A DNA stretch of 64,000 nt from Glandiceps talaboti (taxonomy: Eukaryota > Hemichordata > Enteropneusta > Spengelidae): contig NC_135549.1 in the NCBI RefSeq assembly GCF_964340395.1, positions 14,158,842-14,222,841 on the forward strand, in the 5' to 3' direction. Shown here piece after piece: positions 22,910-34,556 of the stretch. The notes below the pieces were generated by a model, which saw nothing but the letters and a program-made list of their open reading frames with translations, was not told where the DNA came from and made no database searches. Each line of letters begins with the position of its first letter. Position 1 is the first letter of the stretch. Both the position numbers and the translations under genes were made by a program.

Positions 22910-25900
22910 ATTTCCAGAATTTTTTGAAGCATTAAAAATGGCGTCTGGCGTCTATTATACAATGACTCAATAGCAAGCGATGAGATGTAAACAACGTTAG
23001 AAAAGCGGCGCTTTATCGTGATGCATGTTGGGCCTGAAACTAATGCGCGTTCCCTCAACCATAGCGTTAACCCTCCATGGATTTGGAACGGTTAGCTTTT
23101 CCATCGGGCTTTTTCATGAAAAGAATTATGCCTAAGTTCTCCTTACGTTCAGATTGATTATTTCTCTGCACAACGGGAATGTTGTTTCTTTCACCTGTTG
23201 CGAACGTTAATCATATTGGCGCTCTAGACCATCATTGTTCCAGTATTGATTTCAAAAACATCGACTGTTCCATTTTTTCTCCTGCTGTCATGGCATTGTA
23301 CTCTCAAAATTAGTATATGTGAAATGAATCTGCTCGGTCGTAACATGAAATGCACGGAAACAAAGTGTAGTATGGTTGAAGAGTGCCTGCATAATTCAGT
23401 TATTTTGCAGGACCTGGGCATACCTTACATATGCCCATTCCAAATGTACATAACAACAGGCCAATTTTAGACGCCATTAGTGGAGAGCAAGCCGTATGGA
23501 CGGTTCCATCTCCCGACATCCATAATTGAAATTTTCAGAGCAATTTATTTTTCTTTTCAACGAGTCTGACTGGTGAAACCCTCATAACTGAATCAATATT
23601 CACTCTCTGCATTATTCATTAACCAGATCCGATACAACAATAAGAGACGTACATGCAAATTGTGCTGTCCGCCAGCGCTATATTTAGATTCTCCGTGACG
23701 GTACAGACTGGGAACAATGGAAAAGCAATACAACGGAGCGACACCTGATAGTTGAATCACATTCGACCCACACCCTTGTTACACAAAAAACACCCACCCG
23801 AAGCTAGATGCATTATTGGCATTGATGTAAAATTAATTGTAGTCAAAATTTATGAAAGTGACTTCCTCTGCGCATACACAGTTTATTGTCAATGGGACAA
23901 TAGATTTGCGAGGGCACTAGGGAAATGGCTTCTCTAAACTACATTGTGTACTTTTCAAAAAGTCGTGCATAAGCGATGTAGTCTAATGTATAACACTCAT
24001 TGTATTGTTGCAATGATTATACCAATTTCTTTCAATGATGGGATCGTTTGATAAGTAAGCTTATAACGCTTCTGAATTAATTAATTTTAATTTGGACCGG
24101 GTCTTTCCGCGACAAATCGTCAAGTGAAATTATGTCAATGGAGGTACTTGATTTAATTTACCCCATGTTTCATCATGACAAAGACATAATGAAAAAAAAT
24201 CTAACAGAAGTCGATTTTAATAGCTGGAATGGAAGTACCCTTATGTCGTACACCATAAATCACTTGATTGGACCTCCGCGTTTTTCCTGCCGAGCATATG
24301 TCCTTTGAAATTACACTTTTATTATGGAAACAATGGGTGTAATTTACTGACTATATACCTAGAAAATACGTTGATGTAACGAGTTGCGTGTACATACAAA
24401 ATGTATCGTTAATACAGCCACTCAATCTGTGGACCATAACTTTCCGGTTTAGTACAGACGTGCTGTGCGTGGGTATTTCCATTTGTAAAATGTACAGCGT
24501 CACGGAGTACGTGGGTGGGAGAAACTATTCACATCAGATCAGAGCATCCGATCACTCTCACAAAAAGAAAAGTAGACTAATATATGTAACTGTACTTATG
24601 TGTATATGTATGTCCGTGGAAATTTAGAGGAAAAACGAATTGCGCAACATGTCCGTTTTTGATAATAATTTAGCGTATGTAGGATAGTGGGGATCAACAC
24701 GTTTCCTTTTACACGTTTTCCTAATATGTTAGTTCTACGAGGTTCGACACGTCTTCCCAAACAGACCAATAAAAGATTATTTGGGGGGAAAGATAAATCA
24801 CCAGTAAATTTAACACCAAATTCGGTAGTGGACTTGGTTACAAACGTGACACACACTTTCACATGTTTCAAAAAAGAACGTTTTTAATTTTGTTGCATAA
24901 TCAAGTTGAAACATCTACCAAGACCATATACATGTATTACATGTAAACGAAAGCTAAATTACCCACCCTGAAAGCGTCAAATGCCTATTTGATGTGGGTG
25001 TGTTGATGGTGTCATACAAGATTTCATTAGAAAGTGATTGTATGTATATGAGAATCGAAGTCATCGCATGCAGATACAAGTTTTTTTGTTATAATTAGCA
25101 AATATTTTATTTTTCCCCCAAATAATTTGGAGTACATTTATGTGGCAAGTTTTTTATCGACGATTTACGAATAAAACGGGCAGAATGAAATGCTGAACTG
25201 TTTTAACTCAAATTTTAATTTCCGTGTCAGAAATCAGCAAAGATGTTTTCATATAGAATTATATAAATTTATATCATTATATTCCATTCGTGCACTATTC
25301 GCCTTTGAATAGAATAGCCACAATCAAATGACATTTAATAGTGATGACTTTTTTTTTGCAAACTGTTGTGAAGTTACATCATGCGAAGCACAGTCATGTA
25401 AGCCTTATGTCACTGCGGAAAGGGGCAACCTGCCACCAATTGTGATAAAATTCAGAGACAAAAAAAACCACAACTTGTTCGACTTGATTTCGCTTTATTC
25501 TATTGCTTCTTTTCTTTTACTGTAATTCACCATTGGAAATGCATGTTGAATATGTATCATTGTATGGAGGGATGGGGGTTAGTGATATGAAAACAAAAAA
25601 CTTTCTACTCGGAGTCGGACTCCATAACACAGACGGGAACCGACGCGTCCACAGAAATATGTCCATCACATCGTGCATCATTAACATTGATCAACAACTG
25701 AACGCCCGGCCGGGGTCGGTCTGGTTTTGTTGGTCTTCCGAGAAGGGAGATGAAAAATATCCCTCCCTGTTCGAACGGAAATATCGTTGTAAAATACGTA
25801 GGTACAAATAAAGTAAAATACGTTACGTTTTAGTAATCTATTAGGTGTCCATTTATTTGTACACAAGACAAGCCATACCGAAATTATTCGTAAACTTAAG

Positions 25901-26467
25901 TGTGCGTGTGCACCCTAGGAGAACTGATATACATCGATAGCAGTTGCCATACACGTTTATTTGCCATTATATTATTAATCGAAGGTATGTGCTGACAATG
26001 TGAATTTTGCATAGGATTGATTGTTCATGTCTTGTTCTATATATATACATTAGAAAAATAAAATGTTGTAGTCAGCAGCATGTACTTCTTGCGAGCTTTG
26101 GCCATGATTATGTCAAGATGCTTGCCAACGAATACATAAAACTGGTCGCACGTCATTCATGTCAAGCTCTGATGTCAAGTTTACATTTTAGAATAGAAAC
26201 CATACATTTTGCATGTGTCACATGATGTGATCGCATGGGTCTGCCCCCATGAGAAACCATACATTTTGTAAGACCATGTATGATTACAAAATATAGAACT
26301 GTGTTCAGGCCTTTTGCTGTTTGTGAAGTCGAATATACTGTACTGTATCATGTGTACATACATGGATTAGATAGATTCATTGTACGTACGACATTTGGCC
26401 CTGTGTTTTGGACAACGTACCGGTAGTTTTTAAGTTGCTGAATTATTCCAAGACTTCTGAACATCGT

Positions 26468-26531
26468 ACTTTCCACAGACAAGGAAGGACAGACAAGGAA
26501 GAAACGTTTCTTCCGTGTCTGTGGACTTTCC
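26468..26531. repeat. Foldback sequence with flanking ACTTTCC direct repeats
   Basis: TCCACAGACAAGGAAG near 26472 pairs with CTTCCGTGTCTGTGGA ending at 26525 (15 of 16 positions), around an AAACGTTT centre. The left arm also carries an internal short duplication (GACAAGGAAG twice). ACTTTCC occurs at 26468-26474 and 26525-26531, overlapping the arm ends slightly. Confidence 0.6.
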
Positions 26532-26763
26532 AAGTTGCCGATTTCCAATTTTCCCGCAGACTATTATAATGACCCCTAGTTTCTGCCTGACATGTAGACT
26601 TTTGACCCCTATAGTACCAGCCTATGCTCATGGGCTTGTAAATTTGAATTGAAAACACCTGTACCCATTTACCCAGCTCCCCCCCCCACCACCACCACAT
26701 CTACCCATGACTGGTATAGTGATAGCCAGACTAGATCACTGAATCTGTTGCTTGTCTAGTACT

Positions 26764-26849
26764 AGCATAGTTACAGTCCTGCTTGCAGATGGTGCACACG
26801 TTTTGCTCAACAGGATTTACTCTGTATGCAAGCAGGACTAGCATAGTTA
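26764..26849. mobile_element. Miniature inverted-repeat element with 10-bp (up to 13-bp) direct repeats
   Basis: AGTCCTGCTTGCA (26775-26787) and its exact reverse complement (26827-26839) bound a roughly 65-bp segment. AGCATAGTTA occurs on both sides (26764-26773 and 26840-26849); the match extends to 13 bp as ACTAGCATAGTTA. This is the layout of a very short MITE with a 9-10-bp target duplication. Confidence 0.7.
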
Positions 26850-27078
26850 GAGATGGAGAATGACTGAACCATGGAGATAGGTGATTATAGACAATGCAAG
26901 TCAGAGTTTTAGTCACGAACTTCCCCATCTACAGTCAACACTAGTCACATGCTGTTAATCACGTATCAGACACATGATTTTGTTTGATTCCGGCATATCA
27001 CTCCAAAAACAAGACAAGTTGCATGTGCACGTGATATTGAACTTCGGAAATGATGTAATGCTGTTCACATGTGATAGG

Positions 27079-27136
27079 CCCTCTATTGTCTGCGATAGTA
27101 CCAGGATCCTGGTACCATCATAGACAATAGAAGGGT
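27079..27136. repeat. Near-perfect 48-bp palindrome centred on GGATCC
   Basis: CTATTGTCT at 27083 pairs with AGACAATAG ending at 27130, and TACCAGGATCCTGGTA is perfect at the centre; three or four mismatches lie between. The outer motif CATAGACAATAG recurs near 41.08 kb, where it forms another hairpin. Confidence 0.75.
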
Positions 27137-27645
27137 GGAGGTAGGAAGGACTGAGGTAGTTTCTAAGGTTATGGCAAGGCCTTGGTGATATCTGCAATTT
27201 CAAAGATTACCCTGATTACATATTGCACAAGACTGTAGATTACTATCCAGTGAACTCTATATGTATATGTGCTATGTATAGGGCCCGAGCAAAGTCCATG
27301 GTTGGAGGGTAATAACTAATATATTGTGTCATGTCAAAAATGAACTGTAATTTGTTTTAGTTTACCAGATTTCCTATCATAATCTTCCCCAAATTCTTTG
27401 TAATTAAGCTTTTACTGATGTGTTTCAGATTCCACTGACTCAGTCAATTGGATATGTTTGTAATTTCTTGAAATTTAATTTGTTTTGAAAAGAATGCAGT
27501 ACCCCATTGACAGACAAATTCCATGTTGTCATAAATCTACTTTCATGGAATTTGATGGTATTGTTACCATGTTACATTTATCCATCCTCTCTCATTAGTT
27601 ATCTGAAATGACATTAAAATATAATCCACATCATATGATACACAT

Positions 27646-28138
27646 AGCCATCCATCCATCTGTCCAGTTCCATCCAACTAACCATCCATCCATCCAGATC
27701 CATCCTTCTAACCATCCATCCATCCAATGAAGCCATCCAGATCCTCGTATGTATGTATGTATGTATGTATGTATGTATGTATGTATGTATGTATGTATGT
27801 ATGTATGTATGTATGTATGTATGTATGTATGTATGTATGTATGTATGTATGTGTGTGTGTGTTTATGTATGTATGTATGTATGTATGTATGTATGTATGT
27901 ATGTATGTATGTATGTATGTATGTATGTATGTATGCATGCATGCATGCACATACATACGTACGTACATACATATTTATTTATTTATCCATCAATCCATCC
28001 ATCTATCGAGGTCAACGTATTTATCCATCCATCCATCCATCCATCCAGATCCATGCATTTATCGATCCATCCTTCTATCCGTCCAGATCCCCATTTTTAT
28101 TCATCCATCCATCCAGATCCACATATTTATCCATCCAT
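27646..28138. repeat. Tetranucleotide repeat block (CATC)n-(GTAT)n-(CATC)n
   Basis: Degenerate CCAT units (27646-27726) flank a long (GTAT)n core with one GTGT patch (27749-27931), followed by TGCA/TACG variants and more CCAT units to 28138. Long frames across it (Met-Tyr-Val-Cys; His-Thr-Tyr-Ile; Ile-His-Pro-Ser) are artefacts. Confidence 0.95.
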
Positions 28139-28304
28139 AAATTATGATTCCACATCGCATATAGATCCAGTAATAGTACCTTTGTATGACATCAATAGAA
28201 TCCTTCCATCTTGTATTCCCAGGATGACTGGCCACCCCCAAACCCCAATAAATACATTTGTAAATACAGTTACTTCTGTAACATCTCTTTAAATTACCAT
28301 AACC

Positions 28305-28328
28305 ATAGACCCTACATGTAGGGTCTAT
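28305..28328. repeat. Perfect 24-bp palindrome about 120 bp upstream of the IPPK start codon
   Basis: Left arm ATAGACCCTACA, right arm TGTAGGGTCTAT, no spacer. It lies where the IPPK promoter or 5' untranslated region should be, so it could be a dimeric protein-binding site. It also resembles the CATAGAC-type foldback motifs elsewhere in the window and may simply be a mobile-element remnant. Confidence 0.7.
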
Positions 28329-28445
28329 ACCATAACTTGCTGTTTGAATGATTATCATTGTCCTATTATTCCTAGACATAGTGAGTAGCTTGTCATTACT
28401 TGAGTATATTACTGGGAACTTTCTGAACTATGTAGTAACTTTGAT

Positions 28446-31400
28446 ATGGAGAAGGAATGGAAGTATAGAGGTGAAGGGAATGCAAGTCTTGTTATAGCAT
28501 CAGAAAAGGTGAGTTTGTGTACTTAATCAAATTCTTGTGATTAACTGGCTCCTATTAGCCATGAATTGATACTATGCTATGCTAAAGTACTTCAGGAAAT
28601 GAAATGCCATGGAGTTACAGGATAATTCAAGGCTAAAAATCTCAAATTCCTCTCCTAGGTAATAATAGTACTTCCAGTACACAACACTCAGCATTGGTAG
28701 GCACTAGAATCTGTTGGCCATACAATATCAATCAATCAGCAAAGTTTATATAGCGCCAAAATCCAAAAACATTGTTTTGCTCTATGACGCTCAGTGGCTA
28801 AACCACACTGTATGCTTTGGAGAATAAGTGCGTTTTCAGTTTTCTTTTGAAAGTTTCCAAGTTTGGAGATTCTCTGATGTCGAGTGGTAGTACGTTCCAT
28901 AGTTTAGGCGCAGCATATGAAAATGCACGACCACCATATGTGATGGTTTTGTAGGTTGTAGATGTTAAAAGTTTCTTGGTGGATGAATACCAATAGGAAA
29001 AAAAAAAGTTTAAAAGAAGAAATTAATTTCATGGACCCTGAGTTCATAGTTACACAAATAAAAATTTATTCACACAAAGTCAAGCAAACTTTTGGAAGTA
29101 AATCATACATTTTTACAAACATCTTGACAAAAAGTTTGGATCTAAATTGTTTTTGGCTTTTTGAGCTGAAGTTGGTCAAAGTATTTTACTTCGTGCTCAT
29201 CTAAAGTCCTTTACTATTTCTGTAAAAAGGGAGATATGATAGAACATTGTTTCAAATGTTGACTCAGATCTTCACATGGCATCCAACTCTGTAAACTTTT
29301 TACTGTAACTTCGCTCAAGAAAACTCCAACCTATTCTCAGTTAAAATCATGAAAAAAATCTTGGGTCACCATAGAAATATTTCAAAATAGAGGCAAAAAT
29401 GATATTAAGATTTGGTCAATTTAGAATCCAATATGGCTGCTGAATACAGTGCTTACACTATGGGGAAATGAAAGATTGACGATCTCCTTAAAAACAAGAC
29501 AAAAAAAACCTTTAGTTATTTTTTATCATTTCAAAAGGACCAGGAACAAGCTTCACATGGCAAAGTTATGAGAGAATTGAAGAAATTTGATTTTTTTAAA
29601 AAAATTTTCCCCACGGTGCTTTGTACTTATCTTACCAATTACATCCTACAGTGATGTATGTAGTTTGGGATTATTGTTATCACCTGTGTTCTTGACATCT
29701 GTAGGAAGGTATTGTATATCGCTTACTAAAGAGAAGACTGATAGAAGACAGCCAAGGTAGTAATCATGGGGTGAGTTTATCTTACAAGGATCATAATGAT
29801 CATATAATATTTGTATTCAGATTATTATCACTGTGCATTGATGATGTTGGACTAAATTAGTTGGCAGACAACTTTTTTTCTATCCCTTTCCATTTATTTA
29901 TGTAATCGTTCATTCTCTCTTTACGGACTTGTATTATTTGTATCTGGGAATAAAGTCATATTATTATTATTTAGTATTATCAAAATCACAAAAAAACTCA
30001 CAAAAACTAAGAATGGTAGTGTAAGTGAAGCATAGAGATAATATTGTTGATATGTGATGGGGGGGGGGGGGGGCTGATTCTGGATGTACATAAACAGCTA
30101 TCAATTGGTTGATTGATATGGACTTGAATGAAATATCTATAAAAAAAAATAAAAAATAAAAATAATAAGCTGGGTATTTACTTTAGAATCATACTGATAA
30201 TCAATTTAGCTAATTGATAGTCCAGCACAGGACCCAGTATACTGTCAGGAGACTTCTGAGGCCAAATAGAAAAAATATGTGGTTCCAATTACATGACCCT
30301 TCCTAGAATATCTCTGCCTGCCAGCCCAAAATACTTTATTTAGTTTGAGACAAAATATTATGAACGTGGCAGGAAAATTGGTTGTTTTATTTTTTGTGAA
30401 ATAAATATTTCATGAATCATCCCCATAATAATAATAATTATATAAATATTATACAATGATAATAAAATAATTCAATACTTACCCAAAATATCTTTGAAAA
30501 GAGGAACTATAGCATTTTTGTTTTGTTTTGCCAAAATATAGTCTGAAAAGTGAAAACTAGTTAATAGCAAATGCAGGTCTTCAAACTTCCTGTTTTTGTT
30601 TTCACTGTGAATAACCGATATAAACTGTCTACATTCACATGACGTCAATAGCCATTTTAATATACAATATAGTGTGTGTGATTCAATGAGATCACCTTAG
30701 GTATGTCTACTGCTGGGTCTGAGTGCTACACAATAGATAATTCAATATTTTGATAACTAATGGAACAGCTTGCCGTATTTTAACAGGAAATTTGAATGTC
30801 ACATCAACAGGCCAGTGCCATATATATTATATGTTTACAAAGACAGAGTACTTATTTCAAAATGTAGTGGTAGAAATAATAACTCTGGTTTGTGAGAATG
30901 CAAAGATGTGGTGTACAATGATATGTGGGTACAATGAAGTGTAAATAGTTCTAGGAGGTAGATTTAAGAAAAAATTGTGTTTCAATGTTGTGTATGAAAA
31001 TTATTGATATTGTGTGTTTAGCATTTAGACCAAACATTTTGATTCTTGACCCCTTCAGCATTAGACATGTTACAGAAATATTTTCATATGTTACATATTA
31101 CAAAAAGAAAGTATTTTCAAAATGGGGATTTTTTCAGTAAATATAATTTCTAAACTAAAATTTTGAGAGTTGTACCTAGAGAAAGACTGTGTGCATGATT
31201 CCATTGTAAAATAAAGTCAAGATATTACAAAAAGTTAGAGTGGCAGGAAAATATTCAAATGAATTACCAAATTACTTAAAGTTATCGAATCATGTCTAGC
31301 AACTGTTGCTATAGAGCTCTAACCAGGTATTCAAATCTGACGTCAAATTACATTATGACATAATTTTGGGGCACCAAAATATTTGACAAATACCTCACTC

Positions 31401-34224
31401 CTGGTAATCAACCCTCTTTGTGCCTACTAAACTATCTCAAACGCCTTGGTGTTACTATCTCAAGAAGCTCTCCACACCAAGAGACTAAATATCTTGGTGT
31501 TACTATCTCAAGAAGCTCTCCACACCAAGAGACTAAATGTCTCTGTGTTACTATCTCAAGAAGTTTTCCACACCAAGAGCTTCATGAGATGGTAACACTG
31601 AGACTAAGTCTGTGGGCTAAACCACTCCAGTCAACATCCCACTTCTAGTTTTGTGCCTTCACAATACTTCTTTTTGGTTATTGACACTTGTCGAGTCTAC
31701 CAAACATATATTATCACCAGTACCAGTACATAACTCACTAAAAACAAACACTTCATTGTCACTGACCTTTTTTTTCATGTCCCCAAATAAGGTTATGGCA
31801 TACTTAGATCTAACTTAGATCACACTGTAAAACTTTATTGATTTACCAGGGACAAAGTGTATCTAAGTACAAATAACAGTTACTGCTGTGAAGCATTTTG
31901 TCTTGAACATTTTTTTACCCATGTATGAAAAATCCAAAATGTCTTTTTGAACATTGCACAAAATTGATGTAAAAATAAAAGAATTAATACCTGTGAACTG
32001 TTCTTTATGTACAAATGAAGAAATTAGTGAAAATTATTTCATTTACTTTTTTCAGAAAGAGAAGTCAAAGGAGTACTTTGAAAAAGTGATAAGATATAAA
32101 ATGGGTTACATCACACATGTAATGACGCCTGTACTGGGTGAAGAGTACGTCAGTCCTTGGGTAGGTTGGTTATGTTAGACTTCAAATTTTGATAACATAG
32201 ACAGTAGATCTGGTATTTGTACAAAGTGGCAGATGACAGGAATCTTTCTGGCGTTACTCATTTGTCTGTCAACTGGTCTCACTTTTCATTTCAAAGTTCG
32301 AATTTTCAGACAGAATGGCACCAAAAAGTGTGTTACAGGGCATAGACAAACCTGGCATCTTTTTCATATCAGTAAACTTCTCTGACAGTAATCTTTTTGT
32401 AATGCATAATTTTGTTCTCAGGAATTTTGTTTTTTCCAGTAACAAGTGCCAATTCCTGAAATACATATTTTCCTAATGTGAATTTCTAAAACTTTCTAAA
32501 GAAATTTCTTGGAAGCAAATCCCAAATTTTCATTGACATCTTTTCAGCATTGTCAGGGGTGTACCGGTAATACAATGGGGCTAAATAAAAAAAATTGTGT
32601 TTCCGTTAACCTGACCGACCCCGGTTTAAGCCTCTGACCCTAAACTATTTTTTCAACATTTAAAACAAAAAGATAAGAAATTCTTTGTCTTCCTGATCTT
32701 CATGCACTCTGTTTTCTTTCCCTAGCGATGTCTACATATTTCATCAAACTATCAGACAAGGGGTATTCTGACCGACCTTTTGTTTGTTTTATATACAATA
32801 ATGTAAATAAATAATATCCCAACATACCTACCCTATTTTCTGAGGCCATGATATCGGAAACACAATTGTTTTTTTGTCTGGGCTAATACCACATTTTAAC
32901 ATTTTGAAATTTAATTTCATAATATGACATTTTGTCCTCATTTTTGTTCCAGAAACTTGTTGAAGTTTCCAGAGATTTTCTTCAACAAATGAATGAAAAG
33001 TTCCAGTATTTGAGACCACAAGCACGTCTAAATACTGAAGTGAACACCTTATGTAGCCATGTCATACAATTACCCGATTTCTGTCTACTGCCTGGTTTAC
33101 AAAATGACAATGCACCAACTTTCTGTATTGAAATCAAGGTAAAAAATTTTATTAAAAAATAAAACAAGGCTAAATCTTCATAGAGTAAAGACTAACAGTG
33201 TTATACTAACAGGATTTGATTATCAATGTCAGAATGTGCTATGACATGTGTCTGTTATTGGTATATACAGCATCTACCTTTGTTATAATCTACAGTTTGT
33301 ACATGTAATAGATAATACATCAGAAATTACACCCCAAAAATGTATAAACTGAGGTTGTGCCCCTTTAATCAATCATGCGTACAAATTAGTGTTTAGCTAT
33401 AAACTTTCCATTCCACCTTCTCCATGCACCTTGTTTTTACAAGTTAGTATCATCAAAATAATATCCTCACCAATCACCTTGATGTAAAAGACCAGAAGAC
33501 ATACTTGACAACTGTGAATCTTTAACATGCACAATTTAGCAAAGATTTTAAATTTTCCACCTTACTTATCAATGTTGTTGATTTTGTTTTAGCCAAAAGC
33601 AGGATTCTTGCCAACATCAGATCTAATTTCAGAGGACCACCAGATCAAAAAATCTGTTTGTAGATTCTGTATGCATCAACGCTTGAAGGTGAGTATGATT
33701 TATCCAAACCCTGGTTACCTAGTTACTGGAATATTGACTTGATATCCCTATGGTAGCTTATAGTAACTAATGATGGAGGGAGTCATGATCGTTGAATGGT
33801 TGAAGATGGCTGACTCTGAATGTGCAAGCTGCCAGTTCAAGCCTTACCACTACTGCTGTTGTTTCTGAATGGCTAAGGTTCTTTCACAAGATTTGAACCG
33901 CGATTGTGCCTCAGTCAACCCAGCTTTATAATTGGGGATCTGGTAGGATAGAGGTTGCAATGTGAATGCTTTAATTCTATGCACTTACAGGGGCTGCAAT
34001 GGCTTGTATACTCCCCAGGGAGTTGATGGTGTTATATAGGGTTATTGTGCAGTTATGCAGGGGTAATGATGTTTTTAAGGCACTGTGGCCTTGACACCCA
34101 TTTTGTATATCATTATGATAATGCAAGTCATATGTTCACTCAATTCAGTCAGTCAGTGGGTCGGTCAATCAATCAATCCATCAATCAATCATCCAATCAG
34201 TCAATATATCAATCTCTTAATCAG

Positions 34225-34259
<35 letters not shown>

Positions 34260-34512
34260 CTCTCTGTTTTAACATGATAATGCTAGCTTCAGTGTGTGTT
34301 GTAATCTGAGTATTAAAGAAAAAATCATCACACCTGCTAAGACATCATAAATTCAGGTTCAAATAGAAAAACTTCAATTTATGGAGCCAGCAAAATTTTC
34401 TGCTGTATTTATCAAGAATGTTGTACTTTTACAGTCATACATTATAATGGCAATGGTATGGTTTTTTTCAATAAAATGTGTATGTTATGTGAATGTAAAA
34501 GTAAATCTTAAA

Positions 34513-34556
<44 letters not shown>

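Larger units (their letters stand above)
22930..28304. other. Non-coding sequence between BTG and IPPK
   Basis: No supported gene. The stretch contains several foldback sequences (26.5, 26.8 and 27.1 kb) and a large tetranucleotide repeat block (27.65-28.14 kb), listed separately. The remaining short frames have no recognisable domains. Confidence 0.4.

Noticed and set aside
27631-28292. Frames of 86-179 aa across the tetranucleotide block
   Set aside because: Low-complexity repeats open in several frames; no unique coding sequence at either end.
31445-31601. CRISPR-like direct repeats
   Set aside because: Contiguous units without unique spacers, in an animal genome; this is a minisatellite.
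31418-31648. 76-aa frame with three 16-residue repeats
   Set aside because: It arises from a 48-bp minisatellite inside an IPPK intron and has no promoter or conserved part.
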